This document shows positions 36,175 through 56,145 of a DNA stretch of 64,000 nucleotides, piece after piece. The notes below the pieces were generated by a model. That model did not search any database, had not been told where the DNA came from, and saw nothing but the letters and a program-made list of their open reading frames with translations. This DNA is from Cliona cf. orientalis. Lineage: Eukaryota; Porifera; Demospongiae; Clionaida; Clionaidae. The translations under genes and the position numbers were made by a program. The stretch lies in assembly GCA_963930775.1 (NCBI GenBank), contig OZ005707.1, positions 5,270,001 to 5,334,000 of the forward strand, in the 5' to 3' direction. How positions within the stretch are numbered: position 1 is the first letter of the stretch; the number at the start of each line of letters is the position of its first letter.

Positions 36175-37106
36175 TTAATCTTTAACACATTTCCAGTACA
36201 AAATATGAACAACAATTAATAGAATCAAAACGAAAATGTCACAAAACACAAAAATAGATGGAAATAATAGTACATCCCTCCTTTTCTGGACAGTCAGAAC
36301 AGTCAAATTAGCATCAGCACAGCTAGCGCTGGATTCAAACAACGTACAGAGTGGATCCCTGGTGAATTCCCAAGGCATGTTGACATAGAACTGCTGAGTG
36401 TTTCCAGGTGAAACTTCAACGCTCCTGGGCCTACTGATACGATTGATCTCCGTCAAGTTGTACGTCCTAGCTAGTACAAAGTATGTGAGCCCGCCGAATC
36501 CCGTGCTGAAATCGGTAACAAATAATGAGTAATAATCTGAACGCTCCACATTAAAGACAATGGGATTAGTAGTATTGTATTTGTCTGCCTCAAAACAGCT
36601 ATACTCCTGCATATTGCTGATTGTGTTTTCGCTACAATCATCTGGTATTAATATAGAATTACTCGAAGCGTATTGATAAGCAGAAGTTGATGAAATTATC
36701 CACAATGTACGTCCTTGAAAAGCGGGCTCCACCATGACAACAATCTGAGAGCCGGCCAAAAGGTGCATCAAGTTAATAAATGGAAGTTTCTCCGTCTGGG
36801 TTGGGAGAGAGTCGCACACTATGCCAGGAATAATGTGAATAGTTCCAGAGCAGGTAGGAGAGCTGTCAAGACGTCGACCTAGACGAACTTGAACTGTTTC
36901 TATCCAGTTGGAAACAAGGCCAAATTCAATCACAGTGAGGCTTCCGGATGGTCGCTGTAGCGTAAAGGGAGGGGGCGACGTTGAACGAGGGAGTTGGGAA
37001 AGAGATACCAGTCCAACTATCCCCAGCACCAAGAGGGAGATGAAGATGGAATAGCAGCTGGACCAGAAGCAGCATTGACGCCGCCCACACCTTCCTGCAT
37101 GTGATG

Positions 37107-37140
<34 letters not shown>

Positions 37141-38722
37141 TACACACACATGATAATAGTTATCTGCCAGTAATTGGGGTGCATGAGCAATTACTGGCAG
37201 ATAACTATTTTGTTGGTAGTTGACCTCTGTTCATTATTGGCCTACTTTATGTTGACCCAACCCCTTCCCGTTGCTGGCAAATTGCCTATAAAAACTTTGG
37301 TTGCTAAACAACTACCAACAAACATACATACATACATACATACATACATGTACAGGAGATATCAAGTACATAATATTAATCTTCCATTGTTGTGTGTCAA
37401 TATTCTGCTCCTCAGCATTGCCTAATTAAATATGCCTATATACATGAATAAAATTATAGGGCCAAAAAGCTTTGATATGATTATACTAACTTACAGGCTC
37501 CACCCAAGAACAACATCTTTCCAATACTGTTTTGCCACCATTGAACTTGGTCTATTAACGTACATCCCTTGTCCACCTTCTCCCTCTAGATCTACTATTA
37601 ACTTCGTACCCAGACCGCGGGAGGAAAGGAGGAAACTGGCCTGGTACCTATTATGCAAATAGTTTCAGGAACACGTGATCATGCCACGGATAATACGTAG
37701 AATGCAGATGAAATATCCAGTGAATGGTAGATCAAGGCTCAACATAGGATTTGCTGCCTTCCTACACTTTGAGAATGGTAATTGTCGTTAGGCACACAAA
37801 TGATATTATTACCTTAAGCTATTGATTTAAACTTTTTTCGTCTGAATGCACGCTAATAATTATTATTAACTTAAGTCATTGATTTGTTTTTATCAAAATG
37901 ATATGGAATGGTTTACTGACACGTACTGAAAAATATAGAAGATATGCAATTCACAACTACGTACGTACCTTGCTTGGAGGGCTCAATCGGATGTTCCACA
38001 GTCAATGTACTTCTAGATCTACGGTCCTCAACCCTAATCAGAACACTTTTAGGATCATCATCGACAAATTCTGAGTCAATTCCATTTCCACCTTTCTTCT
38101 CCTTACTACCACGTTCATCCTTTGGATCCTCCGGGGAAGAGGAAACGCTGTTTGTGGGAACGTAGTCATTCAGTGCCTCCTGCAGACTGTCAGCCAGCTC
38201 CTTGTGTGCATCTCCTGCTTCCGGTACACTCTCTCTCAGGCATTGGATTAGCCGCATCAAAAAATCATCGTGGCCACAGCTGGGAATTATCGCAAATAGC
38301 CTGTCAATTCTGTCGTGATTGGTGTCGGTCTGTGGAATGTTCAGGAGCTCACGGTACTCCTTGTGTGGGATGAGGCCGTTCTTGTTGAGCAGAGAGAGAA
38401 TGGATTTGAAGTTCAGGCACCGTCTGAACTTATCGTGATGGTTGTTCAGAATTGTTGTCTGATAAGACGTAGGAACTTGGACAGCTATACAGAATGAAAT
38501 TTAGTGTAGATTCATATTGATAACCGGTCTGTAGTAAATACTATTAAGGGTTAGCTACTATAAACCAAATAATTTCTACAAAATTAATCATGATATTATG
38601 TATTATCTGAGCAGTGGCTAACCTGGCTCTTTCAATTCGTCTTCTGCTGCTGAAGGTATTAACAACGCGCTCAGTCCTGCAGCCGCTTGAGAAACGTATT
38701 CACTATCTAGGTGCTCAGCCAT
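36175..38722 (-). CDS. CARD protein with two membrane segments and a large ectodomain (CARD-2TM 1)
   Basis: Three exons (38623-38722, 37969-38484, 36175-37094) join in frame to 511 residues. Residues about 46-140 form a CARD-like helical domain (FRRCLNFKSILSLLNKNGLI, EYRELL, RIDRLFAIIPSCGHDDFLMR), followed by a charged Ser/Glu/Lys linker. Membrane segment 1 is at about 213-237 (FISLLVLGIVGLVSL). An ectodomain of about 230 residues has cysteines and the glycosylation motif YNLTE. Membrane segment 2 (about 478-503) is followed by a tail of some eight residues ending KCVKD. CARDs recruit partners in apoptosis and innate immunity, so a cytosolic CARD on a two-pass surface protein is unusual. A paralogue is at 57,383. 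CUB-A starts 306 bp downstream on the same strand; CUB-B diverges 207 bp upstream. The CARD call rests on pattern, not a search. Confidence 0.8.
37155..37209. repeat. Perfect 22 bp hairpin in CARD-2TM 1 intron 2
   Basis: AATAGTTATCTGCCAGTAAT continues into a 22 bp arm that is mirrored exactly after an 11-base loop. A second inverted pair (TTTGTTGGTAGTTG / CAACTACCAACAAA) surrounds the next 110 bp, so this is probably an element end. Confidence 0.6.
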
Positions 38723-38929
38723 GCCTGGTGTATAGTTTGCTGTGGTTGCATACAACTCATACGTCATGGGTCACCTTCCACTGTACCCTGGCAAGTGCGC
38801 ATGCGCAGTATGTTAGGGTGTGTCTACTCTACTACATGCATGCTCACTGGCTATATAAACAGACACCTCTTTTGCCATTGAGTTGTGTTTCAGCTGCAGA
38901 TCAAGTCCAAAACAGAGTTTTAATATTTC
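38723..38929. promoter_or_regulatory. Divergent promoter, CARD-2TM 1 / CUB-B
   Basis: Only 207 bp separate the two start codons. It holds a perfect TGCGCATGCGCA palindrome (38,796-38,807), the consensus of the NRF1 family, and a TATATAA box (38,852-38,858) about 70 bp upstream of the CUB-B start and pointing at CUB-B. Co-regulation is inferred. Confidence 0.65.
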
Positions 38930-41900
38930 ATGATGGCAAATCTTCAAGCGGTGTTTGCAGCTTCAACAGTGTTGCTGCTTCTCCTGCTCAGCATTGAGGC
39001 GAGATCGTTGAACGGTTTAACCATGCTACCACCACCAGATGTCAGCTCCCTGATTGCACCGTGCAAGAACATAGGATCAACATTTCCCCCTCCAAAGTAT
39101 GTAAATTGAATCTAATCACTGACTACAAGTTTATAAGCTATATAGCTTGCATATTATAAAATTATCTTTGCATGCATAATTGCACAGTTTAGTTTAAAGT
39201 GTGACTGATGGAGATATGCATAGATGTAGAGTATTAAAGGATGTTGTTTTGCAAAACTGCAAGCCTGGTGGTGGGTGTATCTAGATAGTAGCATCATAGT
39301 TGGTATACATGCTACCTTATAGAACTGTCTTAGACAGCAATATCCATAATACTTCACTCCCCTAGCTCTCCAAAAGGGCTGCTCTGATAAGATAAGCCTA
39401 TGGCTTCTCCAAAATTCCATTAAGTGCAGTGTGATAATACCTATGGTCTGCATGCTCATTTTATGTGAATGGGTTCTGCTAATAGAGAATGGGAGATTAT
39501 GGTAATCCTGCTGATTGCAAAGCGAAATGCTCTGCCAATCGCTAAGGAATAGAGCACTCCCCTTCATTGCATGAATCTAGGCCTACTGTTAGATATTTAT
39601 GGTCTGCCTTAATTGCTCGGTGCTTATTTGAGCAATAATTTATTGCCTCCATCAACCAATAATAGATGTTCTTTTTTGGCTTAAAATCAATATAGACACC
39701 ATTTCTCTCTTGGCACCCATAATATCGTATTAAATATTATATATGCATGACCATACATGACACTGTATATACTAGCTCAATCTTCTTCTCTCACTCATGC
39801 AGCTCCTTTGCTTGTTATCGCACGACGACTAAACAAGACGGGCGCCTTCAAAGTTGTGAAGCAGCTAAAATCCGGGAGGGAGAAATCTCTGTCGTTGAAC
39901 AGAGTGAGAATTATACTACTATGATTGTGCACACTCCTGGGCGATTGTTAAACAGAGAGTATGTAGACAGGTAAATTGAATTAAAATTTAATAACGGTAT
40001 TCACAAACAAAAGGGTGCCCCTAATGGAATTAATATTATTGTTTAGGTTGCTTTGTCGATGGGATGTCCGATGTCCCGATAATCAACTCATCTACTGGGA
40101 TATGGCAGAGCATTTCATTGAACCGCAGCGATCATCACCATTCTTTCAGGTACCAAACTGACCAAAAAGCTATTTCCCGCTTTAGTTACATGACATTGCA
40201 CTTTCCATCACTGTCAATTTACAGAAAGATGTTTGTGTGGACTATCTCAAGCTGTACAGGGACAGTGGAGTAGAGAGAAGCTGTGGTTTTGTGGATAGTT
40301 ACGCCGACCTGGAACCAAATAACCTAAGAATCGAATTCCGTTCCAATAATGAGTATGTAAAGTTAGAGATCATTATGCATCTGTATTGCAATTGCTAATT
40401 ATTCAATGCAGTCTTAGATTTCCTGGTTTCAAGCTGAGAATAGTGTGCTTCAATCCTGACCTCCAGGATATTCAGGGCTGTTCGAATTCACCACAACAGA
40501 TGAGACTGGTATGCAGCCACATACGTCATTACAATAAACCTCATTTATTTTGCTAGCAAACCATTGCAATATGCATTGTTATCATATATAGAAACAAGCA
40601 AGACACACAAGAAGTATTAAGAGTAGCAAGCAACGAGGACTAGAGCCTGTTTCACAGCTACGAGTAAGAGTTATACCTGTCAGGAATATCCCGTGGCTGC
40701 ATGTAAATATTAATTAATGGAAAGCATCAGCAATTTATTAATAATTAGCTAACCATAATGTGATAGCAGAGGGAGAGCGAGACTCAACAGAGCAAGCGCC
40801 TATACTCCCAGCCCGTACGTGGCAAGTGGTGTCTACCGCTGAAAGAGGAGGTATTGGCGATGTCCCACCCTTCACTAATTAAGCCGCATATTAAACTCGG
40901 ACATTAAGTTAGCGCCTTAATAATTAGATTTGTAACCTGCCCACATTCGTGCATGTAAAATAGTATGAAAAAATCACTTAGTGTAGATTATTACCGTTTA
41001 ACTTGGCACAGCTCCAAGTGAATGTTAGCATGGGTGGCAGTCCATGCTCATGGGACTGAAAATGTGTTATGGTAATAGGTATATACATGTATACTTTCGC
41101 TAAATAGCAAGTTAGTAGAATAGGATATAAAAAAGAAACCATTTTGGACATGTATGTTTGTGTGGGAGGGGGAACCAAGAGGGGGAGATGGACTGGGGGT
41201 GTCCTCCAAAACCATGACCTCTGATCAAGTTAATCTGGTGGTGTCCACAAAACAAAGAGACACTCCCTCTCTGCCAAAAACATAGCATGCATCATCAGCA
41301 TCATGTATTGTAGCCTTGTACCTACCTACTATCCTTAGTGTGCATACGGTACTTGTACTATAGCTACCATCCCTGTACATTATAGTCAAGTCTTATATAA
41401 TATATGTATAATAATATGTGATTGTTTTTCTCTCTACTAGCCGAGTACATTGAGGCCAAGGAGAACTCGTCAAGCAACACAAAACTTAGTGCAACAGACA
41501 ACTATTGTCAGTCGAGACTCAACTATACGTTACGCCTCTGCTAACTTACAGGTAAGTAGATCATACTAGGGTAACAACTCAATCTTGACACATAGTACGC
41601 TTTTTCAACACAGATCACAAGGTCAAGATCAGTGACCTTTTCTGTGAATGGAATCCTCGCCTTCCATACAACCACTAGTCTGAATGGCCTGGTCAGTTAC
41701 TATAGCAGCAGAGGACAACAAGTAGAACTTAAGGGACCAGGTATATAGTAAATTTTTCAGCTCGGAAATTTTAACCCTCCATCCACAGCTTAGCAATGTC
41801 ATATACAATAATTTAGACTATTGCCTAATAAGTATAATACACTATGCCAAAATTTTATCTAGGACTGCTGTATCTGAGCGGTGGAGTGGCATACTACACT

Positions 41901-42469
41901 CAATATGGAGTAGACAGCAAGGTATGCCAGCAGAACAAAATTAATAGCGCAATAATTAATTATTCATGATTCACATCATACTTATTATATTACACATGGA
42001 TAGTTTATGCCAAGCTCAAGCCAAAGGGATGCCATTAGTAGGATGCTGGATGCAGAGGAACTGCTGGCGGTGAAAAATGATTTTGTTATAGAAGAAGAGC
42101 AAGGTACTGTATATTAGTGCAAATCCTAATCAATTGTACAAACACACTATGTGCACATTCCCATATATAGCAACAACAAAACCACCTCTGGACAGCTCTG
42201 CCGATAACCCAGTTGCCATCGTACCACAGCAGTCAGCCACTCAAAGCAGAGGTAGGGAAACTCCATAATATTTTAGCACTATCCTAATACCAGTAATAAT
42301 AAGCTACAAGCAATGTTGAAAGTTTAAACTATTATCTATCACGTGTTTATGGCCCAATACAGGTTCATTTTCAGCCAGTGTGATTGCCACAGCTGAGACT
42401 AGTGTCAACTCTTGCAACGCTGTGGTCAGAGCAGTCTCACAGTCCGTGCTACACCTAGCAGAACTCTAA
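38930..42469 (+). CDS. CUB-B: secreted protein with one CUB-like module
   Basis: Thirteen exons keep one frame for 466 residues: 38930-39096, 39803-39970, 40047-40149, 40225-40352, 40412-40508, 40592-40663, 40770-40850, 41441-41551, 41614-41740, 41863-41921, 42004-42103, 42171-42251, 42363-42469. It begins with a signal peptide (VLLLLLLSIEARS). The CUB-like module spans about 56-187 with VCVDYLKLY, RSCGF, LRIEFRSNN and FPGFKLRIVCFNPD. Exons 6-8 encode three basic clusters (RSIKSSKQR, SKRLYS, RPRRTR), likely processing sites. The C-terminal part (VTFSVNGILAFHTTTSLNG, later NSCNAVVRAVSQ) matches the C-terminal part of CUB-A in order and phase. It is a one-module paralogue in opposite orientation. 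Function unknown. Confidence 0.84.
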
Positions 42470-42704
42470 TAACTCGCAGAGATCAATTCAGTCAGCTTTT
42501 AGCTAGGCATAATCAATAATATTTTAATGCGAAAATGCATTATATATAATATATTTAATCGAACACACAACACAAATAATTCATCCTAGGGCATGATCAC
42601 AAGAATAGCAAAAGTTTTTTAGTACCAGATTCGTGGCGTGTATTGATCACCTCGAGTAAGGTGGGTTGGTGGGTGGGTGGGGTGGGATCATGGCTGGCGT
42701 GAGA

Positions 42705-42830
42705 TCAGTTGCTCCGAAGAGCACTGTACTTGTTGGTGAGTTCTAGACTGGGTGCCTCGTACTGCGAGTCCGCTGATCGACTGCTTTTGCTCGACTTGAC
42801 TTCTTTAAAATCCTTATCTATGGCTTTACT

Positions 42831-42863
<33 letters not shown>

Positions 42864-45800
42864 TGATGATGATAATGACGGCTGAATCAGAATACACAGA
42901 TTCAGTGGAATTGATATTATTAGCCATGGGGGGGGGGGGGGGGGACACCATCGTGACTATAAACCTTTCTCTGGCTTGCTCAGATTCACATTGTTGAGTA
43001 TTATGTGTACATGTATATGTGACAGGATCTGAGAAAAGGGACCATTTCGCGCTATTCCCGAATTTTCATTTTAAAATGCTTATATCTCTGGAACCATAGC
43101 AGCTATAAACTTCAAACCTGGCATAAATATTCTTCAATCATCCTACTACACTCGCTGCAGATCGCGGGCCCCGCCCACTTCCAGTGTGGGCGGGGCGAGC
43201 GCGTGCGTCGATCGCATTCGAAAATCGCTGTTTTATGCCTCACTTTGGCGGCTCACCGCTCAGCACGGGAGGCTTGCTGTAGCTTCTAACGTTGGATCTG
43301 TGAAGTAGAAGGTCCAAACTGCTAATAAACCAAGCCAGAAGCCTAGGGCTCTTGAGGCCTTGAAATAGTGACAGTTTGAAAAATGGCAAAAAATCGCGTT
43401 TAGCGCGAAATGGTCCCTTTTCTCAGATCCTGTCACATATAAGACATTTCAATTTCTTACTTACTCTTTGCCTGTTGGTTGGCTTTGTAAACTAGCTTGT
43501 AAAGACGGAAACGCTGAAGCATTCTGGATATCCGGGGGGATATTGTGAGGCGGCCTGCGAGCCCCAGTGGGACCGCCTCCCCCTTGCCGTCTGCTAGGGG
43601 GGATGTATACTCCACCGCTGGTTTTAGTCTCAATAGCAGCAGTCACTGGTTCAGGCGATTCTGACATGGGAATGGATATTGGAAAAATACAACATGAAAA
43701 CTGATGTTATGGAAGACACCTGTGGGCAAAATGCCCTTGTTAGCACTTACCTGCAAATTACCCATAAAATCCATGAAGCTTGTATGGATACAGTCCCAAT
43801 AAAAAATAGCATGCTAGGCTTAGATCTAAAGCTCTTAGAGGTTACATACATTATTGTAGTGTCCCAGGCAAGTGCCCACTCCATGTACTACATTTCAAGG
43901 GGCCACTATAACAGCTTCTATGCAAACGTATGGAAGTTTGATCTCGGGCAAGTGCCCATGCGGGCCAAAATTGCGAATTATGTTTAAGCACCCATGGGCA
44001 CTTATCCAGGACACTATGGTACATCCAATTTACTTTTCTGTGGTAATGAAATAATTATAATGTAATCTATGAGGTAATTATCCAAAAATTCAGAGCCTCC
44101 ATGGAGCCTCTCTGAGATTTGAAAATTGGCAAGTATGTAGAATATCTGACGCATATATCAAGCAAATAGATTAAAAGCTGAGTGCTACGTTCTCTGACAA
44201 GTACCGCTGGCCGAGCTTCATGCGTTCTCTTGACAGACGTAAACCCGTGGATAAATAAAGCTAGCCTTGCGCTATATATAGCATCATGCATGCTGTGTGC
44301 CATGCCACGAGCAATCTGAAGTTTGGAAGCTGTACTGCACTGTCAAGTTCATCTCCTGTTATTGAAGCATCGAAACTTGTTACTGTCGAGGTCGAGAATT
44401 GGTCTCAAACTCCATTGGTAGGTTTGCTCGATGATGGCGAACAGAGCGTGGCAAGTGCGATCGTCAAGAGCCACGAAATTTAGAACCACGAAAATTAATT
44501 CTGGAGGCTAAATCTTACTTTTCATGAAAATTTACACCCCCCCCCCCCCGAAAATTACCCATAATACAGTATATGCTAGATACTGTATACATCTACTCTT
44601 GATCCAGCGAATGAAGTCCATACCTGTTACTATGGGGGCAGAGCTCATCTTCTGCCAAGCTGATATAGTACCCGACTTGTCATCGCCAACGTCAGCTGCC
44701 AAACAGAATTCAAGACACAATAATAATATCATTACCATTTTTGTTATTATTCGACACTACTAGCAGCTATCACAATAATAACAATGATAACAATGATCTG
44801 ACATACCCTCCTCGTCCTCATCAGGATTACTGGCTGGTTCGTTGGTATCGGTGCGCTGAAGAGGTCCTTCCTCACCACTGTAGATGTAGAAGTGAAACAA
44901 TGGCCCCTAATGGTAGAGACTGTACCAATAGTCTTGTCCCCAGGCTCACCCCCTCTTTTCTTTGCTTTATAGGTGTGATATTTTTTTTACTTGCGCACGC
45001 GAAAACGTTATTCTTGCAGGAGGGGGGGGGGGGGGGGAGGGGTCGGAATGAGGCTACCTTACTGCACTGACATCAACATTAACTAGTGGTGTATATGCAT
45101 GGCCAAGAGCAGTTATTGTGCTTGCTATTCCCAATCCTGAATTGACAAACAGGATATGACGTCATTAATTTAGTGGATCTGGCTTATTCAAGTCAAAGAA
45201 GCTGAGGGTACGAGATAAACCATTCAGACTATAATAACAGCATTATCATCAATATCCATAATATAGTCACTTTTGCTGACGGTACAATCTTTGCAGTGAA
45301 ACTTGGGAGTCAAAGAGGGAAGGGAGCACATTTTAATATTTTTGGGGGATATAGTACACACCCTCCAATCCAGGACCCTCAAGAGACAACCCTTTACCAG
45401 ATCATTATACAGGGTTTGAGCTAGGACGTGGATATCGTATTAATCAACTTAGAAGGGTGGAACATAATACACAGATGCTCACTCTAATCGCAAAGCTTGC
45501 ACTTTTAGTCCTTCCAGATCTTGGGTCTCTTCTTCCTGCTCACGCCATTCATCTTCCTGGCTCTACAACATCGGCAAAAAAGTCACATCACAAGTCGGTA
45601 AGTTTACTGCCTCCTAGTGGAGCACTTACTTGGGATTGTGCACTAATTCCAACGGGTGCATCGATCTTTACCTCTTTCTCTGGTTGGGTTTCAGTTGTCT
45701 GAGTCAGCAGAAAAGTAATGATTACGGCGAAACTGATACTAGATCTTTGAGAAATACCTCAAGAGTCTTGGCCATGGACGAACTAGTCGTTTTCGCGAAC

Positions 45801-45865
45801 TTTTTCTCTTTTCCTTTCTTTTTTTTCTTGTCCTTCATCGCAAAGAAATTGTCCAAGTCGGCCAT
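42705..45865 (-). CDS. CDV3: CDV3 homologue
   Basis: Seven exons (45758-45865, 45630-45698, 45483-45562, 44807-44877, 44624-44695, 43465-43660, 42705-42828) give 239 residues, close to the vertebrate protein. Family marks: an N-terminal DNFFAMKDKKKKKG, EDEWREQEEE followed by GLKVQALRL, the central SAWQKMSSAPIVT, ESPEP...SGGVYIPPSRR, ASAFPSLQ, and a C-terminal LTNKYSALRSN. CDV3 is a conserved, largely disordered cytosolic protein of poorly known role. The start ATG heads the conserved motif. Its introns carry several MITEs. It is convergent with CUB-B, with 235 bp between stop codons. Confidence 0.9.
43015..43441. mobile_element. MITE with TATATGTGACAGGATCTGAG ends
   Basis: TATATGTGACAGGATCTGAG opens a roughly 39 bp arm mirrored exactly at 43,403-43,441. 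It lies in CDV3 intron 6, about 20 bp from the donor. Confidence 0.8.
43856..44020. mobile_element. MITE with TAGTGTCC ends
   Basis: GTAGTGTCCCAGGCAAGTGC is mirrored by GGGCACTTATCCAGGACACT with small changes. A 58 bp relative is at 59,523-59,580 and a partial one near 54,664. Confidence 0.65.
44165..44420. repeat. Dispersed repeat, inverted relative of 24,560-24,830
   Basis: The reverse complement matches 24,560-24,830, including AAATAAAGCTAGCCTTGCGC. It is in CDV3 intron 5. Confidence 0.6.
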
Positions 45866-53988
<8,123 letters not shown>

Positions 53989-54752
53989 TTATTCTAATTT
54001 ATTATAGCTACTCATGCCATAATGAGAATCTGCTTTTTCTAGTTTTTTGGTGTTTTTTTTATGCATTTTGCATACTCCAGTTTATCTATCTATGTGAATA
54101 TTATTATTATGGATCCACCTTGCTAGGATTCTTCAATATTACTGACATGAATGTATAATAATATCACACATACTTACTCACTCACTAGTCACTACTGACT
54201 ATGATATCGATACATTGATGTGTTCTAGCTACTGTAAGCACTGCATGGTATGTACTTGAGTTCAAAAGTACTAGTGTGATATGCATAATATAGATGCCTA
54301 ATAGTGTTCATGCTGGTGCCTATAGAAATAACATGCCTGGGCAAGAATAATACTATATTGCTTATTCTTATTTAATATAGTGTTCATCATGGCTACAACT
54401 TTGAGCGGAGTAGAGGCACTAGAGTGTCCAGATGTTTTTCCATATGGAATCTTATCCTGTTGTCCAAGTCATTGAATGGCAGTGGCACTGCAGGCTCTGT
54501 CATGTTTTTGCAATACCAATCCTTGGCAAACTTGATATTCCCTATCCCCACTCTGAAAATAATTAGCAATGGATCATATACCTTAAGTTACTTAAAAATC
54601 ACCTGATATTGATGGGAAATACCTATAATTTATTACTAAGTCTTTTTTTCCCCCTGCAGCCCAGCACCATGGGCGCTTATACCGGACACTATGTATACAT
54701 GTACGGTACATACACCTTATACATGAGCATACCATATTAATTAATTAAAATC
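53989..54752. other. Intergenic between kinase gene and small minus-strand gene
   Basis: AT-rich sequence with no clear exon. A remnant of the TAGTGTCC MITE family lies near 54,660-54,690. The 3' ends of the two convergent genes are presumably here. Confidence 0.4.
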
Positions 54753-55703
54753 TTAAATAGTATGAAGAAAGTTAGCACAATATCTAGGTATGTACCTTAT
54801 GCCTGAACATAACATATCTTTGATGGAGGTTTGCACTGCTTGTCGAATGGCTCCAGGTACAGTCTCGTAAAAGATATGTTTGTCGTCGTCGCTTATCACC
54901 ATGCGAGAGCACCAGTCATAGCTGATATCAACTAGAGTGTAGAGCGCAGCCTCAGTCTCGGGACTCTGAGTTGTAGTGTCTTTTGAGTCTGATGGAAAGA
55001 CTCTAACTGGTTGGCAGGAGGTAGGGATCTCTATCACCACATTGGACTCAAAGTAATGCTGATTAGGAAGTGGGCCGATATCATTCTTGATAGCCTGCAT
55101 GCACATAGTCATTATTATTATGTGTCGTTTTTAACATCCTATTGCTCATCCATCAATTGTAGCTATGTGTCTGCACTGCAGTATCTATGCTTGGTTAACT
55201 TGGGGTCGTGAGTTGGCATCACCATGATGATACCATTTGTGAATAGCCCCTATATCCCGGTACTCTTGCTTTCTACTCCATATATGCACAGTGATACTCA
55301 CTGCACTTCATGCAAGTGACTTACAGTTGTTCACATACTTAACATCCTCATCCCCTTTTACCGTGTCATCATCACATAAATTGGACAAAGCTTGGTTTCT
55401 GAATAGCCAGGCCTTTTAATAATATTATAGCAGTGGCACACATATTAATACCGGGTATTATCCTCTCTCTATTCGTGACCATTACTAAGTTATAATTGTG
55501 ATACAGCAGCTGAGCTGGCCAAGATCAGTTGGGTGCTCATTATATTATTATTATCCAACCCAATAATTGGTCAGTATCATAGCCATTTGATAGCATGTTA
55601 CAGTATTATGATAACTTACCAAATCAATGGCTGTTTTCAACTTTGTTAAGCTCAATCCAACTACGGGAGCATGCAAAACAACATTTGTCTTCACCAGGGT
55701 CAT
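54753..55703 (-). CDS. Unrecognised small protein, two exons
   Basis: Exons 55,620-55,703 and 54,753-55,094 join in phase 0 to 141 residues. The first exon is hydrophobic (TNVVLHAPVVGLSLTKL); the second has NQHYFESNVVIEIP, DISYDWCSRMV and a C-terminus of YIPRYCANFLHTI. No signal peptide or membrane segment is clear and no family is recognised. The start is uncertain: the first exon could instead be internal, with an upstream phase-0 exon. Support is the clean splice signals and open frame only. Confidence 0.45.
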
Positions 55704-56145
55704 CTCTATTACTTCCTAGTTTCAATGATGGGCAGACCAAATCTTGATACTATAGCTCAGTATAATATACTATAATAATATTATACTGTAACATGCAAAA
55801 AATCTATAGAGCCAAAATCGGAAGCTGAGACCACATGTGACTTGCATGCACATCCTCTTTTCTTTATCTGGGTGATCTAGGTGGAGTATTGTGGTGTAGA
55901 ATTGGCTTATCTATAGGTCACTTGATGGAGTACTTTCATAATAAAGTGACATAACAATAGCACATATCAAAGCACCATACATGGAAGCATAGAAAGAGAC
56001 CATGCATTAGTTAGTTAGTCAGATTAATCTAAAGTAGAAATTTCCAGTCCTTAATAAGTGCTAACTAACGGGTAGAAGCACAAAGCTAACATAATAAAAA
56101 ATTAATAATAAAAATATCTAGTGGCCAATATAATTTTCAACTGTT

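Noticed and set aside
43872-44303. Short frames around 43.7-44.3 kb
   Set aside because: They lie in a MITE and a dispersed repeat within CDV3 introns.
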